Source of the DNA: CAYPNP01 sp964412195
GTDB lineage: Bacteria; Acidobacteriota; JAAYUB01
Direction of reading: 5' to 3'
NCBI GenBank assembly: GCA_964412195.1
Contig: CAYPNP010000001.1
Coordinates: forward strand, 124,001 to 188,000
DNA length: 64,000 nt
The notes under the pieces were generated by a model. The model saw only the letters and a program-made list of their open reading frames with translations. It made no database searches and was not told the origin of the DNA. Shown piece after piece: positions 47,314-56,144 of the stretch (its first letter is position 1; each line of letters starts with the position of its first letter). A program made the translations under genes and the position numbers.

Positions 47314-48801
47314 GTGGATATGGCGATCGAGATCCCGCCGGAGTGGCTCCAGAAAATCATCGAGGCCAGCCTGAAGGTCCATTCGTCGCTGGACCTGCCG
47401 GTGGTGCTTCGGGAAATCCTGGAAGCCGCCTGCCGGATCCTCGACGCGGAAGGCGGCTCCATCCTGCTGCAGGAGGAGACCGGCCGCCGGTTGCGGTTCG
47501 AGGCGGCCACCGGCGAGAAGGGCCGGTTCCTGGAGGGCCGGACCATCGAGCCGGGCGAGGGGATCGCCGGCTGGGTCGCCCGGGAGCGCAAACCCGCCAT
47601 CGTCGGGAACACCGCCGCCGACCGGCGCTTCCTGGCGCGGATCGACCGGCAAAGCGGCTTTCACACCCGGAGCCTCGTGGCCGTGCCGCTGGAGCACCCG
47701 GACCGGCTGGTGGGGGTGCTGGAGCTGGTGAACAAGCGGGACGGGAACTTCATGGAGGGGGACGTGGAGCTGCTCCGGATCCTGGGGCGGCTCGCCGCCA
47801 CCGCCATCCTGAACGCCGGCCGCTACGGGCAGGCCCGGGAGGCCCGCGACCTGCTGGAGGAGTCGGCCCAACGCTACTGCGAACTGGTGGGACAGAGCGG
47901 GGCCATGCAGGAGATTTTCCGCCTCATCGAGCGGGCCGCGCCGAGCCGGTCCACGATCTTCATCCACGGCGAAAGCGGCACCGGCAAGGAGCTGATCGCG
48001 CGGGCCATCCATTGGAAGAGCCCCCGGCGCGAGCGGCCCTTCGTGGCCGTCAACTGCTGCGCCCTGACCGAGACCCTCCTGGAAAGCGAGCTGTTCGGCC
48101 ACGAACGCGGCTCCTTCACCGGTGCCCTGTCGCGGAAGAAGGGCAAGTTCGAGGTGGCCGACGGGGGCACGGTGTTCCTCGACGAGGTCGGGGACGTCTC
48201 GCCGGCGCTGCAACTGAAGCTGCTGCGGGTGCTGCAGGGCCGCTCCTTCGAGCGCGTGGGCGGCAATGAAACCCTGAACGTCGACGTGCGGGTCATCGCC
48301 GCCACGAACCGGGACCTGGAAGCGGCGCTGCGGGAGGGTTCCTTCCGCCAGGACCTGTTCTTCCGCCTCAACGTGATTCCCATCCTGGTGCCGCCGCTGC
48401 GGGAGCGGCGGGACGACATCCCCCTGCTGGCCGCGTACTTCCTGAAGAAGTACAACGAGGAAGTGAAGGGCCGCGTGCGGGGCTTCACCCCGGACGCCTT
48501 CGCCGCCCTGGGGGCCTACCGATGGCCCGGCAACGTCCGGGAGCTGGAGAACATGGTGGAGCGGGCCGTGGTGCTGGGGGAGGGCGAGTGGATCGACCGC
48601 GCCGACCTGCCGGTGGAGATCGCCACCGGCCCCGCCGCCGGCTCCGACGGCAGCCTGGAGGAGGCGGTCCGTCTCTTCAAGCGTCAGCGGGTGGTCGACG
48701 CCCTCCGGCGCGCCAACGGCAACAAGACCCGCGCCGCCGCCCTGCTGGGCATCCAGCGGACCTACCTCTTCCGGCTGATGCGGAGCCTCGATATCCGTTG
48801 A
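47314..48801 (+). CDS. GAF-domain sigma-54-dependent activator
   Basis: A 495-residue enhancer-binding protein. The start may be GTG at 47314 or ATG two codons later. Residues about 15-175 are a GAF sensor domain (EAACRILDAEGGSILLQEE, then VGVLELVNK). The AAA+ domain (about 190-420) has Walker A GESGTGKELIA and Walker B GGTVFLDEVG, and the sigma-54 contact loop reads GSFTGA instead of GAFTGA. A Fis-type helix-turn-helix ends the protein (NGNKTRAAALLGIQRTYLFR). There is no receiver domain, so a small ligand bound by GAF is the likely trigger. Targets are unknown. Confidence 0.92.
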   Translation: MDMAIEIPPEWLQKIIEASLKVHSSLDLPVVLREILEAACRILDAEGGSILLQEETGRRLRFEAATGEKGRFLEGRTIEPGEGIAGWVARERKPAIVGNTAADRRFLARIDRQSGFHTRSLVAVPLEHPDRLVGVLELVNKRDGNFMEGDVELLRILGRLAATAILNAGRYGQAREARDLLEESAQRYCELVGQSGAMQEIFRLIERAAPSRSTIFIHGESGTGKELIARAIHWKSPRRERPFVAVNCCALTETLLESELFGHERGSFTGALSRKKGKFEVADGGTVFLDEVGDVSPALQLKLLRVLQGRSFERVGGNETLNVDVRVIAATNRDLEAALREGSFRQDLFFRLNVIPILVPPLRERRDDIPLLAAYFLKKYNEEVKGRVRGFTPDAFAALGAYRWPGNVRELENMVERAVVLGEGEWIDRADLPVEIATGPAAGSDGSLEEAVRLFKRQRVVDALRRANGNKTRAAALLGIQRTYLFRLMRSLDIR

Positions 48802-48827
48802 AGCCTGGATTCCCGGTCTGCTATAAT
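48798..48827 (+). promoter_or_regulatory. Sigma-70 promoter for the zinc-ribbon gene
   Basis: TTGAAG (48798-48803), an 18-bp spacer and TATAAT (48822-48827). The -35 overlaps the stop codon of the preceding activator gene. Confidence 0.65.
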
Positions 48828-48860
48828 CCGGGCAGGAGAATTGACCGGAAGGAGCCGCCC

Positions 48861-49304
48861 ATGCCCGAAGCCGCTTCGTACCATTGCGAACCCGTCCTGC
48901 CCAGCCACACCGTCACGCGGGTGTTCTGCCCCAAGGGGCACAACCTGTTGGACATTTGCAACACGGTGGGCGGCTTGGCCGGGATCCGGCTGGCCTTCCG
49001 CCGTCCGAACGGGGAACAGGGCGAACTGGTGCTCAGCCCGACCCTGGGCTGCTTCGAGCGGCTCGTCCTGAGCGGGGCGCTGGTCGACGGGGAGAAAGTC
49101 GAGGTGTTCTGCCCCGAGTGCGGCGCCGAGCTGGACCGCCTGGGAGACTGCGACTGCCTGTCCCCGGAGAAAGGCGGACCGGGCCGTTTGCTCCTTCTCT
49201 ACCTGACCCCCGAGAACACCCCCGAAGAGGCCATCACGATCTGCAACGTGGTGGGCTGCCACAACTCGTCCATCCGCCATGCGGGGGACCACATCCAGGC
49301 CTGA
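48861..49304 (+). CDS. Zinc-ribbon protein of unknown function
   Basis: A 147-residue protein. The ATG at 48861 has GGAAGGAG upstream. Two candidate metal-binding knuckles are visible: CPKGHNL at about residues 23-29 and CPECGAEL at about 92-99. CDC follows soon after, and two more cysteines (ICNVVGC) lie near the C-terminus. It has no signal peptide or membrane helix. I do not recognise the family. It has its own promoter and is separated from ileS by the perfect 32-bp inverted repeat, so it is probably a single-gene unit. Confidence 0.7.
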   Translation: MPEAASYHCEPVLPSHTVTRVFCPKGHNLLDICNTVGGLAGIRLAFRRPNGEQGELVLSPTLGCFERLVLSGALVDGEKVEVFCPECGAELDRLGDCDCLSPEKGGPGRLLLLYLTPENTPEEAITICNVVGCHNSSIRHAGDHIQA

Positions 49305-49307
49305 AAT

Positions 49308-49454
49308 CATTGCGGATTGCGGATTTCGGATTGCGGATTGGAAACCTGCCCCGTCCGCTGAGTCTATCCGCAGCCACCGCACGAACCTCTTCCCGGGGGG
49401 CCAATCTAGCTGGCGGCTTGGAAATCCGCAATCCGAAATCCGCAATCCGCAATG
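49308..49454. repeat. Perfect 32-bp inverted word array (GCGGATT family)
   Basis: 49308-49339 and 49423-49454 are exact reverse complements over all 32 bases, with an 83-base spacer. The arm is built from ATTGCGG and ATTTCGG words. It starts four bases after the zinc-ribbon stop codon and ends nine bases before the -35 of ileS. It is the same family as the array at 14791-14855. Confidence 0.95.
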
Positions 49455-49463
49455 GGCTTGGGG

Positions 49464-49491
49464 TTTACACAGCGGCAAAAACGGCTATAAT
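49464..49491 (+). promoter_or_regulatory. Sigma-70 promoter for ileS
   Basis: TTTACA (49464-49469), a 16-bp spacer and TATAAT (49486-49491), 35 bases before the GTG start of ileS. The short leader leaves no room for a T-box or other long riboswitch. Confidence 0.7.
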
Positions 49492-49526
49492 GTCCGTTAT
49501 TTTTCCGGTTGCTGGAGGATGATCCC

Positions 49527-52349
49527 GTGTCCAAGGAATTCAGCGTCAAAGATTCGGTGAACCTGCCCAAGACGTCGTTCAAGATGCAGGCCAACCTGGT
49601 TCAAAACGAGCCCAGGATGATCGCCGCCTGGGACCAGATGGGCCTGTACCACAAGATCCTGGCCAAGAACCAGGGGCGGCCCTCCTACATCCTCCACGAC
49701 GGGCCGCCGTACGCCAACGGTAACATTCACCTCGGACACGCCCTGAACAAGATCCTCAAGGACGTCATCGTCAAGTACAAGTCCATGAAGGGCTTCTTCA
49801 GCCCGTACGTCCCCGGCTGGGACTGCCACGGCCTGCCCATCGAGAAGAAGATGGAGGTCGAGCTCGGGTTCGCCCAGAAGCACATGGACATCCTGGAGTT
49901 CCGGAAGAAATGCCGCCAGTACGCCGACAAGTACGTCGGCCTGCAGCGCGACCAGTTCAAGCGGCTGGGCGTCTTCGGCGAATGGGAGAGGCCCTACCTG
50001 ACCATGGACTATGGCTACGAGGCCACCATCGCCCGGGTGTTCGGTGAGTTCGTCCGCCAGGACAGCGTCTACAAGGGGGCCAAGCCGGTGTTCTGGTGCA
50101 TCTCCTGCCAGACCGCCCTGGCCGAGGCCGAGGTGGAGTACGAGGAGCACGAGAGCCCGTCGGTGTTCGTGAAGTTCCCGGCCCGCTCCGACTTCTCCAA
50201 GGTCGTGCCGGAGCTGGCCGGGCGGAGGGTGTCGGTGGTGATCTGGACCACGACGCCCTGGACGCTCCCAGCCAACCTGGCCATCGCCCTGCACCCCGAC
50301 TACGACTACGTCGCCGTGGAATCCGGCGCCGACACGTTCATCGTGGCCGAGGGCCTGCTGAACCCCTTCCTCGAGGCCTGCGGCCTGGAGCGCGGCCCCG
50401 TGGTGGCCCGCTTCAAGGGCGCCGCCCTGGAGGGCCAGTTCTGCCGCCACGCCTTCATCGAGCGCGACTCGCTGGTGGTTCTGGCCGACTACGTCACGCT
50501 GGAACAGGGCACGGGCTGCGTCCACACCGCGCCGGGCCACGGCCAGGAAGACTACATGACCGGCCAGAAGTACGGCCTGTCGATCCTGTGTCCCGTGGAC
50601 AACGAGGGCCGCTTCACCGCCGAGGTGCCCGAATACGTGGGGATGACCGTGTTCGACGCCAACGGCCCCATCGTCGACATGATGCGGGGGCGGGGCGTGC
50701 TGCTCCACTCCGCCACGGTGACCCACAGCTACCCCCACTGCTGGCGCTGCCACAACCCGATCGTCTTCCGCTCCACGCCGCAGTGGTTCATCGCCCTGGA
50801 CAAGAACGACCTGCGCGGCAAGGCCCTGGCCGAGATCCGGAAGACCAAATGGTACCCCGCCTGGGGCGAGGAGCGCATCACCAACATGGTGGCCAACCGG
50901 CCCGACTGGTGCATCTCCCGCCAGCGCAGCTGGGGCGTGCCCATCACCGTGTTCTACTGCGGCCACTGCGGCCACACCCTGCTGTCCCAGGCCATTGTCG
51001 AGCACGTGGCCGGGATCTTCGAGCGCGAGGGCGCCGACGCCTGGTACAAGTACGGCGCCGCCGAGCTGCTGCCGCCCGGCACGAAGTGCCCCGACTGCGG
51101 CAAGGACGAGTTCGAGAAGGAGTTCGACATCCTGGACGTCTGGTTCGACTCGGGCGTGAGCTACGAGGCGATGGCCCGCTCCCGGCCGGAGCACACCTGG
51201 CCCTCCGACATGTACCTCGAGGGCGGCGACCAGTACCGCGGCTGGTTCCACTCCTCGCTGCTGGCGTCGCTGGGCAGCCGGGGCTCGTCCCCTTACCGCG
51301 AGGTGGTCACCCACGGCTGGGTGCTGGACAAGGACGGCCTGGCCATGTCCAAAAGCAAGGGCAACGCCATCGAGCCCGAGGACATCATCCCCACCTCCGG
51401 GGCCGAGATCCTGCGGCTCTGGGTGGGCTCCATCGAGTACAAGGAAGACGTCCGCATGTCCGAGGAGATCCTCTCCCGGCTCCGCGAGGCCTACCGCAAG
51501 ATCCGCAACACCATGCGCTTCCTGCTGGCGAACCTCCACCGGGACGACGCGCCGGAGGGCGACCCGTTCAACTTCGATCCCGCCCGGCACGCCGTCCCCG
51601 TCGAGGCGATGCAGGAAATCGACCGCTGGGCGCTGGCCCGCCTGGCCGAGAACCTGGCCCGGTGCGACGCGGCCTACGGCTCCTACGACTTCCACGTCGT
51701 CTACCACACGCTGTACCAGTTCTGCGCGGTGGAACTCTCGGCCGTCTACTTCGACATCCTGAAGGACCGCCTCTATACCATGGCGGCCGGCTCGCCGGCG
51801 CGACGCAGCGCGCAGACGGCCCTCTGGCACATCCTCGACGGCCTGGTGCGGGCCCTGGCCCCCGTCATGCCCTTCACCACGGACGAGGTCTGGCAGCACA
51901 TGCGCAAGTTCGCCGCCCTGCCGGAGTCGGTCCACCTGGCCGACTTCCCCTCGGCGCCGGCCGAATGGAGCCATCCGGAGCTGCTGGGGCGCTGGGAGCG
52001 GCTCTTCGCCGTCCGCGAGCTGGTCAGCAAGGCCCTTGAGGTGTCGCGTCAGGCTGGTTCGATCGGCAACTCCCTGGAGGCCCGCGTCACCCTGGCGGCG
52101 CACCCGGACGACTTCGCCTTCCTGCGGACCGCCGAGGGCGACCTGCGTTACATCTTCATCGTTTCGGCGGTGGAGCTGAAGGAGGAAGCGGGCGCCGCCG
52201 TGGGGCAGCCCATCGTGACGGTGGATGCCGCCGGCGGCGCCAAGTGCGAGCGCTGCTGGAACTACTCGCCGCAGGTGGGCGCCCACAAGGACTTCCCCAC
52301 GGTCTGCGAGCGCTGCGTGGACGTGGTCCGCTCGCTGGCCGGAGCTTAG
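49527..52349 (+). CDS. ileS: Isoleucyl-tRNA synthetase
   Basis: Charges tRNA-Ile with isoleucine. The GTG at 49527 is chosen because GGAGGATGA lies just upstream; a TTG six codons earlier overlaps that site. The 940-residue length is usual for the bacterial type. The class I HIGH motif is HLGH at residues 68-71 within LHDGPPYANGNIHLGH, and the KMSKS motif reads AMSKS in GLAMSKSKGN. The editing domain lies between them (WTTTPWTLPANLAIA). The C-terminus has the zinc-binding CERCWNYSP and CERC pairs found in mupirocin-sensitive, bacterial-type enzymes. It is transcribed alone from its own promoter. Confidence 0.97.
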   Translation: MSKEFSVKDSVNLPKTSFKMQANLVQNEPRMIAAWDQMGLYHKILAKNQGRPSYILHDGPPYANGNIHLGHALNKILKDVIVKYKSMKGFFSPYVPGWDCHGLPIEKKMEVELGFAQKHMDILEFRKKCRQYADKYVGLQRDQFKRLGVFGEWERPYLTMDYGYEATIARVFGEFVRQDSVYKGAKPVFWCISCQTALAEAEVEYEEHESPSVFVKFPARSDFSKVVPELAGRRVSVVIWTTTPWTLPANLAIALHPDYDYVAVESGADTFIVAEGLLNPFLEACGLERGPVVARFKGAALEGQFCRHAFIERDSLVVLADYVTLEQGTGCVHTAPGHGQEDYMTGQKYGLSILCPVDNEGRFTAEVPEYVGMTVFDANGPIVDMMRGRGVLLHSATVTHSYPHCWRCHNPIVFRSTPQWFIALDKNDLRGKALAEIRKTKWYPAWGEERITNMVANRPDWCISRQRSWGVPITVFYCGHCGHTLLSQAIVEHVAGIFEREGADAWYKYGAAELLPPGTKCPDCGKDEFEKEFDILDVWFDSGVSYEAMARSRPEHTWPSDMYLEGGDQYRGWFHSSLLASLGSRGSSPYREVVTHGWVLDKDGLAMSKSKGNAIEPEDIIPTSGAEILRLWVGSIEYKEDVRMSEEILSRLREAYRKIRNTMRFLLANLHRDDAPEGDPFNFDPARHAVPVEAMQEIDRWALARLAENLARCDAAYGSYDFHVVYHTLYQFCAVELSAVYFDILKDRLYTMAAGSPARRSAQTALWHILDGLVRALAPVMPFTTDEVWQHMRKFAALPESVHLADFPSAPAEWSHPELLGRWERLFAVRELVSKALEVSRQAGSIGNSLEARVTLAAHPDDFAFLRTAEGDLRYIFIVSAVELKEEAGAAVGQPIVTVDAAGGAKCERCWNYSPQVGAHKDFPTVCERCVDVVRSLAGA

Positions 52350-52404
52350 CCAGGCGCCCTTTCCGGGTGGCTGGTTCTTCACAAGCAGACCGGGTAAATC
52401 AGCC

Positions 52405-52432
52405 GTCGGATCGGACCGATCGGTCTGATTCG
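52405..52432. repeat. GATCGG/CCGATC word palindrome between convergent genes
   Basis: A short palindromic run around GGATCGGACCGATCGGTCT in the 87-base gap between ileS and the M16-like gene. It is not clearly periodic over more than three units. Confidence 0.45.
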
Positions 52433-52436
52433 TTGG

Positions 52437-55112
52437 TTACTGGGCGGGCACTTCCAGCGGCGCAGCGGCCGCGGCGTACCTGCCGGTGGTGAAGAACCGG
52501 CCCAGCATCTCCCGCACCTTTTCCTTGTTGGTGGACAGCAGGAGCGCCCGCCGCTCCTTGTCGTCCCACAGGCGGCTCTTCCAGAGGGCGTTCAGCGCCA
52601 GCCAGCGGGCCATGACCGGCGGATCGGTCATGCGGCACCGGTAGTCCAACTCCGTCAATTTCAGGGCAGTCTGCAACCGCCACGTGTTGATGGGCTGTTC
52701 GGGCAGCGCCTTCAGCCAGGCCAGCAGGTCGGCCGCGGGCTGGTACGGTTTGTCCACCGCCACGTATTCGAACTCCAGGTACCCCCGCGACAGGAGCGGG
52801 ACTACGCGGAACTCCGCTGCAGCCGGGGGCGCGCCGCCGCCCGGCGACAGGTAGAGCCAGCGGAGCACCTCCAGCTGGAGCACGTCGGCCTCGCCGCCGT
52901 ACGGTCCCGGCAGCAGCAGGCTGGCCACCTCCGGGCCGCCGCCCGCCCCGCCGTCGGGCAGCTTGCCTTCGGGGAACTCCGGCTGGGCCAGGGGGAGCTT
53001 GGCGGCGGAGAAGGCGGAGCCCGCGACAAAGTCGGTCATCACCGGGAGGAGCTCGGTGCCCTGGAACTGGCCGGTCATGCCGATGAGGGGCAGGGTGCGG
53101 AAGAAGTGCCTGGCGTAGTGATCGGTGATCGCCTCGGCCGGCGGCGGTTCCATCTCCCCGGCCAGGCGGGCGTAGGCACTGCCCGCCCCGTACAGGACGG
53201 CCAGCGCGGCGGCCTCGGCCTCCCGCCCCGGCAGCCGGCTGGGGCTCTTCCCGAAGAGGGCGGCGAAGGCCCGGCTCCGGGTCACATCCTCGGCGGTGGG
53301 CTCCTGGCGGTGCAGGATGCGGAAGAGAGTTTCGGTGGCGGCCCGGCGGAAGTAGGCCGGGCAGACCATCTCCACACCGCTGAACTCGGCACCCTCGACC
53401 AGATCCACGCGGCCGCCCAGCATCTCCAGCCGCTCCAGCAGCAGGCGCTCCTGGGCATCGCGGACCGACAGCAGCCGAGACCACAGCGCCAGGCGGTTGA
53501 GGCCCCGCTGCCCCGCCGGTTCCACCAGCGCCCCGCCGGGGTAGGCGACGCACATCCAGACCAGCGGCCAGCGGTAGTTCTCCTCCAGCAGCACCTCCGG
53601 GCCGCGCAGGATCCCGGAGGGCACCACGGCGTTCATCCCCTCGGGGGACACCTCAGGGACCGGGTCCTCCGCCGGCAGGGCCAGGGGGATGTCGGGGGTC
53701 TTCTGCAGGAGGGCGACCGCCTCCTTCACCGAGACGGGCACCACGGCCGCCATGGCCTCGCGGAAGGTCCTGGCGGTGAAGCCCCGCCGCACGCCCGCGC
53801 CCGGCAGTTCGAGCACGCCGGCCTGGGGATAGGTGAGGTACGCCCGGGCGGCGGCGGCGATGTCCTTCTTCCCGACCGCCGCCAGGGCCTTTTTCCACTC
53901 CTGGAAATATCCGGTTTGGATCGGTTTCTCCGTGTCCAGGATCAGCGAGTGGAAGATCTCGGGGGGCCGGATGGCTTCCACGAATCGCACGAACGCCTGG
54001 TGGCGGGCGCGCTCCAGGTCCACCTGCAGCCATTGGCCCTGGGCGGCCAGCTCGGCGGCGGTGAAGAGCCGGCGCTCGATCTCGTCGAAGGCCTCGGCCG
54101 GAGCCTGCAGCTCGATGGCGAACACGGAGCGCTCGCGCTGCAGCCGGAAGCGCGTCTGCACCGTCACCGGCAGCCAATTCTCCCCCTGGCGGTACATCCG
54201 GCCGGCCAGCGACGTGGCGCCGTCGGCCACGAGGCTGCAGGCAGCCAGGAAGGAGGCCAGCCGAGGGGACGTCCGGCCGGGGCCGTGAAGGTACACCACC
54301 ACGGCGGGCGGATCGGCGGGCAGGCTCCACTCGGCGAAGCCGGCGGAGGCGCCGGCGGCCGGGGCGGCGGCAGCCGGGACGTCCGGCGCCTTTTTCCATT
54401 TCGCCGTCTTCTCCAGGACCAGCCGCGCCGCGGAGGCCACGTCGCCCCGGCCGGTCAGGATGATCCGGATGGCGGCCGGATCGAGCATCCGGGCGCGGCA
54501 CCGGGCCAGCAGGTCGGTCGGGGGCGGAGGGGCACCGGCGGTCGCCACCGCTTCTTCCAGGGAGGCCCCCAGTGCCAGAGAGGTTTCGAACTCCGCCCGA
54601 ATGGCGGACCAGCCCTCCGCCTGCTGCCGCAGGCCACGCCCCCGCAGGATCGCTTCCGCCTGTCCCCAGTAAGGTTCCTTGAGTCGGTCGGCGGCCAGGG
54701 TTTCCATCAAGGTGGCCAGCGCCCGGGGCATGCCGTCGGGCAGGCAGAGCAATTGGAAGACCATGTGCCGGCCGGTGCATGACACCGACGGCACGGCATC
54801 CAGCGTGGCCAGGGCCTGCCGGGGAGTGTCCTCCCCGCCGGCGGCTGTGTCGAGGTACAGCGCCTCCAGCCAGCGGGCAGCCACCGGAGCGTCCTTGCCG
54901 AGGCCGGCCGGCAGGGGGAGGTACACCGAAACGTGGGCGTACTCCAGCTCGTACCGGGGCTGGGCCAGCAGGCGGAGGCCGTTGCTGAGCTGAAAGGAGA
55001 TCATCCCGGAGGGGACGGCCGGCGCGGGCTTGGCCGTCATCGCCGCACGGGCCGGCAGGGCCAGGCCGGCGGCCAGGAGGAAAACGGCGGCGAGGCGGGT
55101 GCTGGTGCTCAT
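52437..55112 (-). CDS. Exported M16-like (insulinase-fold) protein lacking the zinc motif
   Basis: An 891-residue exported protein with a signal peptide (MSTSTRLAAVFLLAAGLALPARA). Two M16-like halves are visible. The first begins at about residue 38 (FQLSNGLRLLAQPRYELEYAHVSVYL) and the second at about 510 (VLLEENYRWPLVWMCVAYPGGALVE). In active M16 peptidases the segment after the first of these carries HxxEH; here it reads VAARWLEALYLD, with no histidine pair. The second half also lacks the motif. It therefore looks like a non-catalytic member, perhaps a partner of an active M16 peptidase encoded elsewhere or a peptide-binding protein. It is last in the leftward purH cluster, after a strong hairpin. 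Confidence 0.75.
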   Translation of the reverse strand: MSTSTRLAAVFLLAAGLALPARAAMTAKPAPAVPSGMISFQLSNGLRLLAQPRYELEYAHVSVYLPLPAGLGKDAPVAARWLEALYLDTAAGGEDTPRQALATLDAVPSVSCTGRHMVFQLLCLPDGMPRALATLMETLAADRLKEPYWGQAEAILRGRGLRQQAEGWSAIRAEFETSLALGASLEEAVATAGAPPPPTDLLARCRARMLDPAAIRIILTGRGDVASAARLVLEKTAKWKKAPDVPAAAAPAAGASAGFAEWSLPADPPAVVVYLHGPGRTSPRLASFLAACSLVADGATSLAGRMYRQGENWLPVTVQTRFRLQRERSVFAIELQAPAEAFDEIERRLFTAAELAAQGQWLQVDLERARHQAFVRFVEAIRPPEIFHSLILDTEKPIQTGYFQEWKKALAAVGKKDIAAAARAYLTYPQAGVLELPGAGVRRGFTARTFREAMAAVVPVSVKEAVALLQKTPDIPLALPAEDPVPEVSPEGMNAVVPSGILRGPEVLLEENYRWPLVWMCVAYPGGALVEPAGQRGLNRLALWSRLLSVRDAQERLLLERLEMLGGRVDLVEGAEFSGVEMVCPAYFRRAATETLFRILHRQEPTAEDVTRSRAFAALFGKSPSRLPGREAEAAALAVLYGAGSAYARLAGEMEPPPAEAITDHYARHFFRTLPLIGMTGQFQGTELLPVMTDFVAGSAFSAAKLPLAQPEFPEGKLPDGGAGGGPEVASLLLPGPYGGEADVLQLEVLRWLYLSPGGGAPPAAAEFRVVPLLSRGYLEFEYVAVDKPYQPAADLLAWLKALPEQPINTWRLQTALKLTELDYRCRMTDPPVMARWLALNALWKSRLWDDKERRALLLSTNKEKVREMLGRFFTTGRYAAAAAPLEVPAQ

Positions 55113-55137
55113 GGCAGTCTCGCTCCGTCCAGAGGGA

Positions 55138-55162
55138 CCGGCGGCCTTCGGGGGGCCGCCGG
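55138..55162. other. Perfect 9-bp hairpin between the oxidoreductase and M16-like genes
   Basis: CCGGCGGCC (55138-55146) pairs exactly with 55154-55162 around a seven-base loop. It begins five bases downstream of the oxidoreductase stop codon. No T-tract follows, so it may attenuate or mark a 3' end rather than terminate fully. Confidence 0.5.
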
Positions 55163-55166
55163 ATGT

Positions 55167-56096
55167 TCAGACCGTCTCCATCTCGCTCAAGATCCGGTGG
55201 GCGGCTTCGAGCGCGGCCAGCCCCTCCGCCCCGCTGCAGCCGTGGTTGCCGCGCTCCTGGATGCTTCGGACGAAGGCGGCCAGCTCGTTCTTGAGCGGCT
55301 CGCCCGGCTCGATCGCCAGCTGGCGGTGGACGATCTCCTTGCCCAGCGGGTTGTCGGCGGGCTGCAGGGTGTAGGCGTCGGCCGTCTGCCGGCCGAGGTC
55401 GATGGAGAAGTAGGAGTCCGGCTGGAAGAACCGCAGCTTGCGGGTCTTCTCGCTGGAGACCCGGCTGGCGGTCAGGTTGGCCAACGCGCCGTTCTCGAAC
55501 CGCAACCGGACGTTGGCGATGTCGATTTTCCCGGTCAGGATCGGGATGCCCGCCGCCTGGACCTCGCGGATCTTCGACCCGGTCAGGTGGAGCACCATGT
55601 CCAGGTCGTGGATCATCAGGTCCAGGACGACGTTCACGTCCAGGCTGCGCGGGACGAAAACGCCCAGGCGGTGGATCTCGAAGAACCGCGGCCGGTCGAT
55701 GAGCGGCCGGGCGGCCAGAAACGCCGGATTGAAACGCTCGAGGTGGCCCACCTGCAGCACGGCGCCGGAGGCCTCGGCCAGCCGGATCATCTCGCGCCCC
55801 TCCTCGAGGGTGGCGGCGATGGGCTTCTCCACCAGCACGTGGCGGCCCGCCTCCAGGAAGGGCCGGCAGGTGCTCAGGTGGTCGGTGGTGGGGGTGGCCA
55901 CGCTGACGCAGTCCACCTCGCCCGCCATCTCGCGGAAATCCTTGATGAACCGGGTCTCGTGGCGCTCGGCGATCATGGCGCCCCGCGCCGCGTCGATGTC
56001 GGACACGCCGACCAGCCGGACGCCGGGCAGGGAGGCGAAGATGCGGGCATGGTGCTGCCCGAGGGAACCGACTCCGACCACTCCAGCTCGAATCAT
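55167..56096 (-). CDS. Gfo/Idh/MocA-family oxidoreductase
   Basis: An NAD(P)-dependent sugar-type dehydrogenase of 309 residues. The Rossmann fold opens with RAGVVGVGSLGQHHARIF, and the cofactor/substrate lysine lies in VLVEKPIAATLEEGREM near residue 95. The C-terminal half is the usual mixed sheet (LDLMIHDLDMVLHLTG), which carries the catalytic histidine region. Relatives in this size class oxidise the 3-position of UDP-N-acetylglucosamine in lipid A or act on inositol. The sequence alone does not say which. It lies 48 bases after purH in the same direction. Confidence 0.88.
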   Translation of the reverse strand: MIRAGVVGVGSLGQHHARIFASLPGVRLVGVSDIDAARGAMIAERHETRFIKDFREMAGEVDCVSVATPTTDHLSTCRPFLEAGRHVLVEKPIAATLEEGREMIRLAEASGAVLQVGHLERFNPAFLAARPLIDRPRFFEIHRLGVFVPRSLDVNVVLDLMIHDLDMVLHLTGSKIREVQAAGIPILTGKIDIANVRLRFENGALANLTASRVSSEKTRKLRFFQPDSYFSIDLGRQTADAYTLQPADNPLGKEIVHRQLAIEPGEPLKNELAAFVRSIQERGNHGCSGAEGLAALEAAHRILSEMETV

Positions 56097-56144
56097 GGCA
56101 GCTCCTTCCTGTCTCGCGCGGGGCCGGACCGGGCCGGCGACCGT

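Noticed and set aside
49308..49454. CRISPR-like array
   Set aside because: The repeats are short words in inverted arms with no unique spacers of constant length and no cas genes; the same holds for the other word arrays.
49455..49526. T-box or other riboswitch in front of ileS
   Set aside because: The leader after the predicted start is only about 30 bases and has no specifier-type structure.
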